A model generated the notes under the pieces. It was not told the origin of the DNA. It searched no databases and worked only from the letters and a program-made list of their open reading frames with translations. Made by a program: the position numbers and the translations under genes. This document shows, one piece after another, positions 27,017 through 35,973 of a stretch of 64,000 nucleotides of DNA (its first letter is position 1; the number at the start of each line of letters is the position of its first letter). Source of the DNA: G963692885 sp964658655 (GTDB lineage Bacteria; Acidobacteriota; Terriglobia; Terriglobales; Acidobacteriaceae); contig CAZZZL010000001.1 in the NCBI GenBank assembly GCA_964658655.1, positions 62,001 through 126,000 on the forward strand, written 5' to 3'.

Positions 27017-28448
27017 TCGAGCACTGCCTCCCTCCAAGCCCACGCTCGAAACCAATTTCTGCGGCATCCAGTGCATCAACCCCTTCTGGCTTGCCTCCGC
27101 GCCACCCACAAACACCGGCGACCAAATCATGCGCGCTTTCGATGCCGGGTGGGGCGGTGCCGTTTGGAAGACCATTGGTGCTCCCGTCACCAACGTGAGT
27201 TCGCGTTACTCATCGATAGATTGGGAGGGTCGCCGCATGATGGGCTTCAACAACATCGAACTCATCTCCGACCGTCCCACCGCCATCAACCTGCGTGAGA
27301 TAGCCGACGTCAAGCGTCGTTATCCGAAGCACGTTGTCATCGCTTCATTAATGGTTGAGAGCAAACGTGAAAAATGGCACGAGATTGTGCGGAAGGCAGA
27401 AGACGCAGGTGCAGATGGCCTCGAACTTAACTTCGGTTGTCCGCACGGAATGAGTGAACGCGGCATGGGTTCGGCAGTCGGCCAGGTCCCCGAATATTGC
27501 GAGCAGATCACCGCCTGGGTCAAAGAAAAAGCCCGCACACCCGTCATCGTCAAACTCACGCCCAACATCTCCGACATCCGCATCGCTGCGCGCGCCGCGA
27601 AACGCGGAGGAGCAGATGCTCTCTCTGCCATCAACACCATCAACTCCATCACTGGCATCGACCTCGATACCTTCTTGCCCAATCCGAATGTCGGCGGAAA
27701 GAGTTCGCACGGCGGCTACTGTGGTCCTGCTGTAAAACCCATCGCGCTCAACATGGTGCAACAGATTCAATCCGACGCCACATCTGCTCTGCCGCTCTCC
27801 GGCATCGGTGGTATCGGATCATGGCGCGATGTCGCCGAATTCATCCTGCTTGGCTGCGGCAGTGTCCAGGTCTGTACCGCGGTGATGCACTTTGGCTATC
27901 GCATTGTCGAAGATATGCAGGATGGTCTGCTCCAGTGGATGGCCGAAAAAGGCTTTGCCAGTATCGACGATTTTCGCGGTCTATCGCTGCCGAACGTACG
28001 CGAGTGGAAGCATCTGAACCTTAACTACAAAATCGTCGCGCACATTCATGAAGACCTGTGCATCGGCTGCCAGCTTTGCTACACCGCTTGCTGGGATGGC
28101 GCCCACCAGTGCATTCATCTCGATCGTGCCTCGACAACAAAAGACACGACGCGCACACCCGCAATCATCGAGTTGGAGGCCGCCCGTCGCATCACCGTGA
28201 CGCCGATCCCCAAGCTCGATAACGGCGCATCAGCTTACTCGAATAGCGCAACTCCGGAAGAGCGCATCCCGCGGGTCGATGAAGAGCACTGTGTCGGTTG
28301 CAATTTATGTTCCCTCGTCTGCCCCGTTCCGGAATGCATCACCATGGATGAGGTTGACAATGGCTTGCCACCTCAAACCTGGGAACAGCGTGTATCTTCA
28401 GAAACGGTTCCAGAGAACGCGACTCAAGTTCTAAACACAACCGGTTAG
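27009..28448 (+). CDS. preA: Dihydropyrimidine dehydrogenase, catalytic subunit PreA
   Basis: A 479-residue cytosolic enzyme with a dihydroorotate-dehydrogenase-like FMN barrel (about 12-320; ELNFGCPHGMSERGMG, INTINSITGID, PLSGIGGIGSW) and a C-terminal ferredoxin domain with two 4Fe-4S motifs (CIGCQLCYTACWDGAHQC and CVGCNLCSLVCPVPEC). Between the two Fe-S motifs is an insertion of about 60 residues (roughly 378-430) that looks longer than in the usual enzyme. With PreT it reduces uracil and thymine to the dihydro forms, the first step of reductive pyrimidine catabolism. It overlaps preT and is followed 54 bp later by dihydropyrimidinase. Confidence 0.93.
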   Translation: MSDRALPPSKPTLETNFCGIQCINPFWLASAPPTNTGDQIMRAFDAGWGGAVWKTIGAPVTNVSSRYSSIDWEGRRMMGFNNIELISDRPTAINLREIADVKRRYPKHVVIASLMVESKREKWHEIVRKAEDAGADGLELNFGCPHGMSERGMGSAVGQVPEYCEQITAWVKEKARTPVIVKLTPNISDIRIAARAAKRGGADALSAINTINSITGIDLDTFLPNPNVGGKSSHGGYCGPAVKPIALNMVQQIQSDATSALPLSGIGGIGSWRDVAEFILLGCGSVQVCTAVMHFGYRIVEDMQDGLLQWMAEKGFASIDDFRGLSLPNVREWKHLNLNYKIVAHIHEDLCIGCQLCYTACWDGAHQCIHLDRASTTKDTTRTPAIIELEAARRITVTPIPKLDNGASAYSNSATPEERIPRVDEEHCVGCNLCSLVCPVPECITMDEVDNGLPPQTWEQRVSSETVPENATQVLNTTG

Positions 28449-28502
28449 CAGGGCCGCACACTAAACAACTTGCAACAATAGGCCAATACATCGGAGAGCA
28501 GC

Positions 28503-29906
28503 ATGGGCATCCTCATTCAAAATGGCACTGTCATCAATGCTGATGGCCGGCAGCGGGCGGATGTTCTCATCGATGGCCCGACCATCACACAGGTCGGCGT
28601 GGCCATTCCTGCCGCCGGTCATTCGCTCTTCGATGCGACCGGCCTGCTCCTCATGCCCGGCGGCATCGATGTGCATACTCATCTCGACATGCCCTTCGGC
28701 GGTACAGTCTCCGCGGATGATTATCGTACCGGCACCATGGCCGCAGCGGTCGGCGGCACTACCACGCTCATTGACTTCGCCCTGCAGAGCAAGGGCCACA
28801 CCATGCGCGAGGCTTACGACACCTGGCGCGCAAAATCCCAGGGCAGAGCCTGCATCGATTACGGACTGCACATGGCCATCACCGATCTCGGGCCAGGTGA
28901 TGGCTCCCAGGGCCTCCGTGAGATGGAAGAGATGGTCGACGAAGGTATCTCATCGTTCAAACTCTTCATGGCTTATCCAAATGTCCTGATGATCGATGAT
29001 GGCCTGATGTTCAAGGTCATGCAAAAAGCGGCAGCCTTGAATGCCCTCTGCTGCGTGCACGCAGAGAACGGCAGCGCCATCGATATCGTCGTCGATCAGA
29101 TGATTGCCGAAGGCAAGACCGCGCCGCACTACCACGCGCTTAGCCGCTCCACCAAGGCGGAAGCCGAAGCCACGCATCGTGCCATCGCCCTCGCCGAAAT
29201 GGCAGGCGCCGTCGTGTACATCGTTCACCTCTCCAACGAAGACGCTCTTCGCGAACTCAGGCACGCTCAGGAACGGGGCCTTCATGCGCTCGCCGAAACC
29301 TGCACGCAATACCTGGTCCTTTCCATTGAAGAGCAGATGCCCGGCAAAAGTTGGGAGGAAGCAAAGTATGTCTTCACTCCACCTCTGCGTGAAAAGAAAA
29401 ATCAGGCAGTCCTGTGGCGCGCGCTTGAAGACGGATCGCTCTCCGTCGTCTCGACAGACCATTGCCCCTTCCGTTTCGCTGATCAGAAATCACTCGGTAA
29501 AGATGACTTCAGAAAAATCCCGAATGGTGGTCCAGGCATCGAAAATCGTCTGCAAATCCTCTGGCACTTCGGCGTAAATGCCGGCCTGCTCACGCCCGAG
29601 AAGTTCGTTGAATTATGCTGCACCGCACCCGCGCGCATCTTCGGGATGCCGACCAAAGGCGTCATCGCTCCGGGCAGGGATGCCGACATTCTGCTCTGGG
29701 ATCCGCAAGCCAGCTACACCATCACCGCCGCAACGCAAACCATGGCTACCGACTACTCCATGTTTGAGGGCTGGCAGATACAGGGCAATGCCCGCCATGT
29801 TTTCTCAAGAGGGGAACAAATTGTTGCTGACGGAAAATGGATCGGCACTGTCGGACGAGGCCAGTTTCTGAAACGCGAAGCAACTGCTGGAGGCCTCGCC
29901 GGATGA
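28503..29906 (+). CDS. hydA: Dihydropyrimidinase / hydantoinase
   Basis: A 467-residue amidohydrolase-superfamily enzyme that opens the dihydropyrimidine ring to N-carbamoyl-beta-amino acids. The binuclear zinc site is complete: H58 and H60 (DVHTH), carboxylated lysine K153 (SSFKLFMAY), H186 (CVHAEN), H242 (IVHLSN) and D319 (STDHCPF). GGAG stands 6 nt before the ATG. Its stop overlaps the permease start by ATGA. The order amidohydrolase-PreT-PreA-dihydropyrimidinase-permease makes a pyrimidine (uracil/thymine) role far more likely than hydantoin use, though the family can do both. Confidence 0.93.
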   Translation: MGILIQNGTVINADGRQRADVLIDGPTITQVGVAIPAAGHSLFDATGLLLMPGGIDVHTHLDMPFGGTVSADDYRTGTMAAAVGGTTTLIDFALQSKGHTMREAYDTWRAKSQGRACIDYGLHMAITDLGPGDGSQGLREMEEMVDEGISSFKLFMAYPNVLMIDDGLMFKVMQKAAALNALCCVHAENGSAIDIVVDQMIAEGKTAPHYHALSRSTKAEAEATHRAIALAEMAGAVVYIVHLSNEDALRELRHAQERGLHALAETCTQYLVLSIEEQMPGKSWEEAKYVFTPPLREKKNQAVLWRALEDGSLSVVSTDHCPFRFADQKSLGKDDFRKIPNGGPGIENRLQILWHFGVNAGLLTPEKFVELCCTAPARIFGMPTKGVIAPGRDADILLWDPQASYTITAATQTMATDYSMFEGWQIQGNARHVFSRGEQIVADGKWIGTVGRGQFLKREATAGGLAG

Positions 29907-31348
29907 TCACAGGTTCGCTCCCTACCGATCCGGATCTCGCTGGCTCTGACCCTCATCTTTACAACGAAGACCTCGCACCCACAACCACCGAACACCGCAC
30001 CTGGAGCACTTACAACTACATCGCCCTCTGGTTTTCCATGTCGATGGAAGTGACGACCTACATGCTCGCGTCATCACTCATTGCAGGCGGCATGGATTGG
30101 AAGCAGGCTCTCTTCACCATCCTGCTCGGCAACTTGATTGTATTAATCCCCATGCTCCTCAATGCACACGCTGGCGCAAAATACGGCATACCTTTTCCTG
30201 TTTTCGTTCGCGCCAGTTTTGGCACGCGCGGCGCCAATCTTCCAGCCATGCTTCGTGCGCTGGTTGCCTGTGGATGGTTCGGCATCCAGTCCTGGCTCGG
30301 CGGGCAGGCTATTGCCGCAATGCTCGCCGTACTCTGGCCCGCAACTGCGCAGATGCCGTTCGTTCTATGGGCAAGCTTCCTCGGCTTCTGGCTTTTGAAC
30401 ATGGCAGTCGTGTGGAGTGGCGTCGAGTCCATACGCTTTCTACAGAGCTTCTCTGCACCATTCATGCTCATCATGTCACTCGCCCTGCTTTTCTGGATGC
30501 TGCACAAGGCCGGGGGCTTCGGCCCCATGCTCTCGACCCCGAGCCATTTCCATTCGACAACCAGCTTCCTTCATTTCTTCTTCCCGTCACTCACTGCCAT
30601 GGTCGGTTATTGGGCCACGCTTTCTCTCAACATTCCGGACTTCACGCGCTACTCCAAATCACAGCATTCGCAAATCATCGGCCAGGCTTTTGGCTTACCA
30701 GTGGCGATGACGTTCTACTCTTTCATCGGCATCGCATGCACCTCGGCATCTGTCGTCATCTTCGGCGAACCCATCTGGTCTCCCATCACATTGCTCGGCA
30801 GGTTTCATCAACCCGTCGTCGCCTTCCTCGCACTCATCGTTCTGCTCATTGCCACGCTGAATGTAAACATCGGCGCGAACGTCGTCTCTCCCTCGAATGA
30901 TTTCTCGAATCTGGCGCCGCGCCTCATCAGCTTCCGCACCGGCGGTCTTATCACCGGCTTTCTCGGCCTTGCGATGATGCCCTGGAAGCTCATGAGCAGC
31001 TTCGGCACTTACATTTTTGGATGGCTCATCGGCTACTCCGGTCTGCTCGGGCCGGTTGCGGGCATCATGGTCGCTGACTATTTCTTTATTCGCGGAACCA
31101 GGCTCGACGTCGTCTCGTTATACCGTCGCGGCGGTCCATACGAATACTCGAATGGCATTAATCCTCGCGCCCTGCTTGCGCTTGCGCTCGGTGTCTTCAT
31201 CGCACTCATCGGCCTGGTTGTGCCCCGATTGCGCTTTCTATACGACTACGCGTGGTTTGTTGGCTTCCTCATCGCAGCGGCCTCTTACTACCTGCTGATG
31301 CGCTCTTCCCACCCACCACATCAATCCACCGAAGCACTCAGCCCGTAG
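29903..31348 (+). CDS. NCS1-family nucleobase permease
   Basis: About 481 residues and twelve hydrophobic helices of the nucleobase-cation-symport-1 fold. Landmarks are NYIALWFSMSMEVTTYMLAS in helix 1, GIPFPVFVRASFGTRGANLPA, GYWATLSLNIPDFTRYS and NVNIGANVVSPSND. The family imports uracil, thymine, cytosine, allantoin or hydantoins with Na+ or H+; the operon points to uracil/thymine. It starts at the ATG overlapping the dihydropyrimidinase stop. Its 3' end overlaps the convergent dehydrogenase gene by 11 bp, leaving no room for a conventional terminator between them. Confidence 0.92.
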   Translation: MITGSLPTDPDLAGSDPHLYNEDLAPTTTEHRTWSTYNYIALWFSMSMEVTTYMLASSLIAGGMDWKQALFTILLGNLIVLIPMLLNAHAGAKYGIPFPVFVRASFGTRGANLPAMLRALVACGWFGIQSWLGGQAIAAMLAVLWPATAQMPFVLWASFLGFWLLNMAVVWSGVESIRFLQSFSAPFMLIMSLALLFWMLHKAGGFGPMLSTPSHFHSTTSFLHFFFPSLTAMVGYWATLSLNIPDFTRYSKSQHSQIIGQAFGLPVAMTFYSFIGIACTSASVVIFGEPIWSPITLLGRFHQPVVAFLALIVLLIATLNVNIGANVVSPSNDFSNLAPRLISFRTGGLITGFLGLAMMPWKLMSSFGTYIFGWLIGYSGLLGPVAGIMVADYFFIRGTRLDVVSLYRRGGPYEYSNGINPRALLALALGVFIALIGLVVPRLRFLYDYAWFVGFLIAAASYYLLMRSSHPPHQSTEALSP

Positions 31349-32879
31349 TCGGCATAGTCGTATCCACACCGACCCGAATGCCTGTTGGCCATCGCGAAGT
31401 CACTGTCTTCAGACGTGTATAAAATCTCACGCCCTCCGCACCATAGACAGCATGATCTCCGAAAAGTGATCGCTTCCATCCGCCGAAGCTGTGAAATGCA
31501 ATTGGCACTGGGATCGGAACATTGATGCCGACCATCCCTGCCTGCACGCGATGCGTAAAATCCCGCGCCGTATCACCATCACGCGTAAACAGCGAGGTCC
31601 CGTTCCCGAATTCGTGCTCGTTTACCAGTTGCAGCGCAGCTTCGAAGCTGTTCACGCGCACGATACCCAGCACCGGTCCAAAAATCTCGTCACGATAAAT
31701 CGTCATCTCCGGCTTCACATGATCGAACAGACACGCCCCGAGAAAGAATCCTTTGCCCCTCACGGCTGCATGTTTCCGGCCATCGATCACCAGGCTCGCA
31801 CCCTCGGCAATACCACTCTCCAGATAGCCGGCAACCTTGTCACGATGCGTTCCCGTCACCAGCGGACCAAGGTCGATTCCACCCGTCGTACCGTCCCCAA
31901 CCTGCAATCTGCCAATGCGTTCCACAACTTTGCTCACAAGCACATCGCCCGTCGCTTCGCCGACCGTCACCGCGATTGAGATTGCCATGCATCGTTCACC
32001 CGCCGAGCCATATGCCGCGCCCACCAGCGCATCCGCCGCCTGGTCAAGGTCAGCGTCCGCCATCACCACCATGTGGTTCTTCGCGCCGCCCAGTGCCTGC
32101 ACGCGTTTGCCGTGACTCGTTCCCTGCCGATAGACATATTCCGCAATCGGCGTCGAACCAACAAAACTGATCGCCTTTACCTGTGCATGTTCCAACAGCG
32201 CATCGACCGCAATCTTATCGCCCTGCACCACGTTGAATACCCCATCGGGCAGACCTGCCTCCTTCAACATTTGTGCGAGCAGAATCGATACGCCCGGATC
32301 ACGTTCACTCGGCTTCAACACAAATGTATTGCCGCACGCGATAGCGATCGGGAACATCCACATCGGCACCATCGCCGGAAAATTGAAAGGAGTTATGCCG
32401 GCCACCACACCAAGCGGCTGCCGAAGCGACCAGCTATCAACCCCTCCGCCCACCTGTTCAGAAAATTCTCCTTTGAGCAGTTGGGGAATACCCGTCGCGA
32501 ATTCCACCACTTCAAGACCGCGGATCGCCTCTCCCCTCGCATCGGAAAACACCTTGCCGTGCTCACTCGTGATAAGTGCGGCAACGTCATCCAACCGCGC
32601 TTCAAAGATTTCGCGAAACTTGAAAAGGACCCGTGCACGTCGCACGGCAGGCTGTGCCGACCACTCCGGAAATGCCGCCGTCGCTGACGCGACCGCTGCA
32701 TTCACGTCTGCATTCGACGCCAGCACAACCTTCGCCTGCACCTGGCCTAACGCGGGGTTATACACTTCAGCAAAGCGGCCCGAATTGCCAGCGGCGCACT
32801 CACCATTGATCCAATGCGGAATTTCACGATGACGTATCCCGGCCTGCTTCCCATCAGTAACAGTAACAGTGCTTGACAT
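31338..32879 (-). CDS. mmsA: CoA-acylating (methyl)malonate-semialdehyde dehydrogenase
   Basis: A 513-residue aldehyde dehydrogenase with catalytic C297 (GSAGERCMAI) and Asn instead of the usual general-base Glu in ALGGAKNHMVV (N268), the signature of the CoA-acylating MmsA/IolA group. FNFPAMVPMWMFP is also typical. GGAGG precedes the ATG by 7 nt. Beta-alanine or beta-aminoisobutyrate from the pyrimidine pathway, once transaminated, would give the semialdehyde that this enzyme turns into acetyl- or propionyl-CoA. That makes it the plausible terminal enzyme of the neighbouring pathway, although the transaminase is not in the window. Valine or inositol catabolism are other possible roles. Confidence 0.93.
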   Translation of the reverse strand: MSSTVTVTDGKQAGIRHREIPHWINGECAAGNSGRFAEVYNPALGQVQAKVVLASNADVNAAVASATAAFPEWSAQPAVRRARVLFKFREIFEARLDDVAALITSEHGKVFSDARGEAIRGLEVVEFATGIPQLLKGEFSEQVGGGVDSWSLRQPLGVVAGITPFNFPAMVPMWMFPIAIACGNTFVLKPSERDPGVSILLAQMLKEAGLPDGVFNVVQGDKIAVDALLEHAQVKAISFVGSTPIAEYVYRQGTSHGKRVQALGGAKNHMVVMADADLDQAADALVGAAYGSAGERCMAISIAVTVGEATGDVLVSKVVERIGRLQVGDGTTGGIDLGPLVTGTHRDKVAGYLESGIAEGASLVIDGRKHAAVRGKGFFLGACLFDHVKPEMTIYRDEIFGPVLGIVRVNSFEAALQLVNEHEFGNGTSLFTRDGDTARDFTHRVQAGMVGINVPIPVPIAFHSFGGWKRSLFGDHAVYGAEGVRFYTRLKTVTSRWPTGIRVGVDTTMPTTG

Positions 32880-32948
32880 GGAAAAACCTCCAGCGGAACA
32901 AAAGATACTCGTAGATTCGTCTTCGCATCCCGACCAGTAAGCGCCGTC

Positions 32949-34049
32949 CTAGTTCTTCAGGCCCGTCTTCGGATAGCCGGTCCAAACATATTCGAGTGCT
33001 TCCGGCAGTGTCTCCTCTCGGACAGCACGGTCAACATGCCCGGCATGACGCGCGAACACAAACTGGTAGTGATAATGCTTCGCAGCGAGCACACGCGCCA
33101 TATTCTCATTCGCGAGCGTCCAGTCATGCATGTTGTCCCGCAGGGCATTCGGGTTGAACAGATCTGTATCGCCAACTTCCATCCAGATACACAGCGGCTT
33201 GGCCGGGCTATTCGGAATCAGGTGCTCATGAAATTCCCACGCACCATGCGGCATCTGCGGATCCGTAGGCCACTGCTGATTCACATATGTACCCGAGTAA
33301 GTCAGCACTCGGTGATACCACTCGGGGTGATACCACGCCATGATCAGTGCACACGAACCTCCCGAGCTGTTACCAATCGTCGCGCGGCCATCGGGATCTT
33401 TCGTCAGCTTCACTCCGTAGCGTGACTCAACCTGCGGTAGCACTTCGTGCTCGACCCACTCGGCATACCTGCCCGACATCGTGTCATACTCCAGGCCGCG
33501 CTCGCTGCCCTGCGCATCGCCTCCGCCATTGCTGATGGATATAGCGATCATGGCGGGCACTCGTTTCTCCGCGATCATGTTGTCGAGCACCGTAAACAAA
33601 TTTCGATCCGGCCCATCGGCCCCGACAATAAATGGAGCGATCGTACCAGGCACATACTGCCTGGGGATATACACCGTCACCGCCCGCGTCCACGGAGCGG
33701 GATGGCTGGTCGGCACAAGCATCTTCGCAGGATCGGCAGGGTCAGCCGTGCCATACGTTCCAGCATCGCGCGCAACGCCAGGATAAAACTTGCTATCTGC
33801 GGAACTCATCTTGAAAGCCGACACTGTCCCTTGTGGCACTCCCGGCTGCACAGTCAGTTCGGGCGCAGGAACATAGTTCGGGCCGATAATAAAATTTCCA
33901 TCCTCATTGGCCGGCGCATTGACGCCATCTCGCAATTCCTTCGCCTGCACGTAGCCTGGAGTATGTGGGTCGCGAACAGGCGCGGCCATCCCCTGCATCA
34001 TAGAAAACGACACCGCCGCTAAAACGCACCCGCGTAGCAAACGAGACAT
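32949..34049 (-). CDS. Secreted alpha/beta-hydrolase esterase, enterochelin-esterase-like
   Basis: A 366-residue esterase-D/IroE-like hydrolase with a signal peptide ending near residue 22. An N-terminal beta-sandwich-like part is followed by the hydrolase core: VTVYIPRQY, the nucleophile S228 in GNSSGG, an acid residue candidate in VGDTDLFN and the histidine in ARHAGHVD. Members of this family act on many esters, so the substrate is not fixed. GAGGG lies 6 nt before the ATG. It sits between mmsA and a cupin gene on the same strand with short gaps, so the four minus-strand genes may form one transcript. Confidence 0.85.
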   Translation of the reverse strand: MSRLLRGCVLAAVSFSMMQGMAAPVRDPHTPGYVQAKELRDGVNAPANEDGNFIIGPNYVPAPELTVQPGVPQGTVSAFKMSSADSKFYPGVARDAGTYGTADPADPAKMLVPTSHPAPWTRAVTVYIPRQYVPGTIAPFIVGADGPDRNLFTVLDNMIAEKRVPAMIAISISNGGGDAQGSERGLEYDTMSGRYAEWVEHEVLPQVESRYGVKLTKDPDGRATIGNSSGGSCALIMAWYHPEWYHRVLTYSGTYVNQQWPTDPQMPHGAWEFHEHLIPNSPAKPLCIWMEVGDTDLFNPNALRDNMHDWTLANENMARVLAAKHYHYQFVFARHAGHVDRAVREETLPEALEYVWTGYPKTGLKN

Positions 34050-34137
34050 CCGAAACCCTCATAAACTAAAGTGGCTCCATCATAATCCCGCATCACCTCT
34101 GTGCAATCAGCTTCCTGCGCACGCGAAATATTCATGC

Positions 34138-34584
34138 TCAGCGAGAAGCTATGAAGCTCTCCGGCGTTCCGTCGTCAGGGTTCACAAAGATGATGTCTTT
34201 AGGATCGCGCCTCGGCGCATCGACTGAAAGAAACACTACTGGCCCTTCCAGAATCGCAGGCAGCGCATGCACCACGGTGCGCTTGAAAAAGAGCAGGTCT
34301 CCCGTCTTGAATTCGGCGATGCCCGTGGCGTCTTCCATCCAGAACGTTCCTCGGCCCGCGATCACGTAAAGATACTCATCGCTGCCGGCGTGATAATGCG
34401 GAGGTGTCGGCCTGTACACCCGGAAAACGCGTGCGCTCGCCGACTCTTCATCCGTCAGGTAGGTGTCGAGAAGAAGCGTATCTGCCTTGTCAGGAAATGC
34501 CCTTGCTATTTCATGCACGTCAAACCGACTCGAGCTTTGCTTGCTCACCTCTTCTCCCTTCTCGTCAACCAACCTATCAGCCAT
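34138..34584 (-). CDS. Single-domain cupin protein
   Basis: A 148-residue beta-barrel protein. The first cupin motif is PPHYHAGSDEYLYVIAGRGTFW, with two His and a Glu as likely metal ligands, and the second motif is TGDLLFFKRTVVHALPAI with the third His. No signal peptide. AAGG precedes the ATG by 6 nt. Small cupins of this sort serve as isomerases, dioxygenases or sugar sensors; nothing in the sequence decides which. It lies 24 bp downstream of the amidohydrolase gene and is probably co-transcribed with it. Confidence 0.85.
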   Translation of the reverse strand: MADRLVDEKGEEVSKQSSSRFDVHEIARAFPDKADTLLLDTYLTDEESASARVFRVYRPTPPHYHAGSDEYLYVIAGRGTFWMEDATGIAEFKTGDLLFFKRTVVHALPAILEGPVVFLSVDAPRRDPKDIIFVNPDDGTPESFIASR

Positions 34585-34608
34585 TGCGAACCTTCACCAA
34601 CCGTTTAC

Positions 34609-35967
34609 TCAATCCTGCGGCGCCGGATCGGCCACCCGCCGACCATGATGATAGACCGCGGCGATCTTCCTGGTATTGCGAACATCTGCGAGAGGATCAG
34701 CATCCAGCACTAGGACATCAGCAGAAAAACCGGGCGATATCAGGCCAACATTCAGAGTCGGGTCCAGCGTATGCATCAGCACACCCGTCGATCCAGTGGC
34801 GTCCGCAATCGCCTGCAACGGTGTCAACCCTGCAGCTACCAAATCTTCAAGCTCGCGGTGCTCAGAGAAGCCCGGAACACGGCCGGCCATCGCGCCTGAA
34901 TCCGTACCTGACGCAATCAGCACGCCCGCATCATAGAGGGCTTTCAGATTTCGGCGAGCCATTGCTTCATCCTGCTCATGCTGTTTTGTAGCCGGATCGG
35001 CCAGCGTCTTGGCCGTAAATCCAGGTTCCTCCAACTTCGCCAGCAACGCCGGACCGGCTGCCTGCCTGAAGAATTCACTCTTCATGATCGACGGGTCTTC
35101 AGCATAAACATAGAAAGCCTCATCGAGCGCAAGCGTCGGAATATACCAGGTGTGATGCTGCAGCATCGATTGAACAAAGGCCTCATCCACCGGCTTATCA
35201 CGCACCGAATGTGCCAGCACATCAATGCCATCGTTCACCAGTTGGCGAGCATCTTCCAGAGCATACTCATGGGCCGCCACATGTAGATGCTTTCTATGCG
35301 CCTCGTCAATCACAGCCGCATAAATCGCCGGATCCATCTTCGGCGCCTTCCCATGCAGCGGGTCGACCCACACCTTCACGATATCTGCGCGATGCTTTGC
35401 AAACGCGTCTACATCCCGTCTCGCCTCATCTGCTGTCGCGGGCCGATCGACCTGGTCGGGCGCTGCTGCAAGCGGTGGCGCTCCATTCGGTTCGCCTATA
35501 CCGCGTCCCGCAGTAAGCATAGTCGCGCCTTCGAGAGAGCCCGCGCGCTGTTGCTCACGCAGTGTGTACACCAGGTCGCGATTCATCCCCAGCGTCAGTA
35601 CCGTCGTCACACCATATCGCTCAAATTGTTTCAGCGCCGCCGTCACGTTCTCAACGGTATATTCCGTGGCACTGTTCTCTGCATTGTCCTTAAGCACACC
35701 GACATGAGAATGGGCACTGATCAAACCGGGCATTACTGTCTTTCCCGTGCAGTCGATCCACTCCACGCCTGCAGGCTTCGCAGTTGGCGCGGGTGAGATT
35801 TTTACGATAAGTCCTGCCTGAAAGACAACGTCGACATGCTCACGAGCCGGACCGCCCGACCCATCTATTAATGTCGCATTGTGCAAAACAGTCATCCGCT
35901 GCGCCGCCAGCCCAGAAGCCATACAGATGGCGACAGCAAATATCGATAGTCTACGAGTGACACGCAT
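34609..35967 (-). CDS. Secreted amidohydrolase, imidazolonepropionase-like
   Basis: About 452 residues with a signal peptide (RRLSIFAVAICMASGLAAQ). Metal-site motifs of the amidohydrolase superfamily are present: HSH in GLISAHSHVG, a lysine in DIVKVWVD, HVAAHEYA, DVLAHSV and the aspartate in ASGTDSGA. I chose the ATG at 35967 because AGGAGG lies 7 nt before it; the upstream ATG at 35973 directly abuts that sequence and is less likely. Related exported enzymes act as dipeptidases, lactonases or on cyclic imides. It is the first gene of the minus-strand group running down to mmsA. Confidence 0.88.
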   Translation of the reverse strand: MRVTRRLSIFAVAICMASGLAAQRMTVLHNATLIDGSGGPAREHVDVVFQAGLIVKISPAPTAKPAGVEWIDCTGKTVMPGLISAHSHVGVLKDNAENSATEYTVENVTAALKQFERYGVTTVLTLGMNRDLVYTLREQQRAGSLEGATMLTAGRGIGEPNGAPPLAAAPDQVDRPATADEARRDVDAFAKHRADIVKVWVDPLHGKAPKMDPAIYAAVIDEAHRKHLHVAAHEYALEDARQLVNDGIDVLAHSVRDKPVDEAFVQSMLQHHTWYIPTLALDEAFYVYAEDPSIMKSEFFRQAAGPALLAKLEEPGFTAKTLADPATKQHEQDEAMARRNLKALYDAGVLIASGTDSGAMAGRVPGFSEHRELEDLVAAGLTPLQAIADATGSTGVLMHTLDPTLNVGLISPGFSADVLVLDADPLADVRNTRKIAAVYHHGRRVADPAPQD

Positions 35968-35973
35968 CAACAT

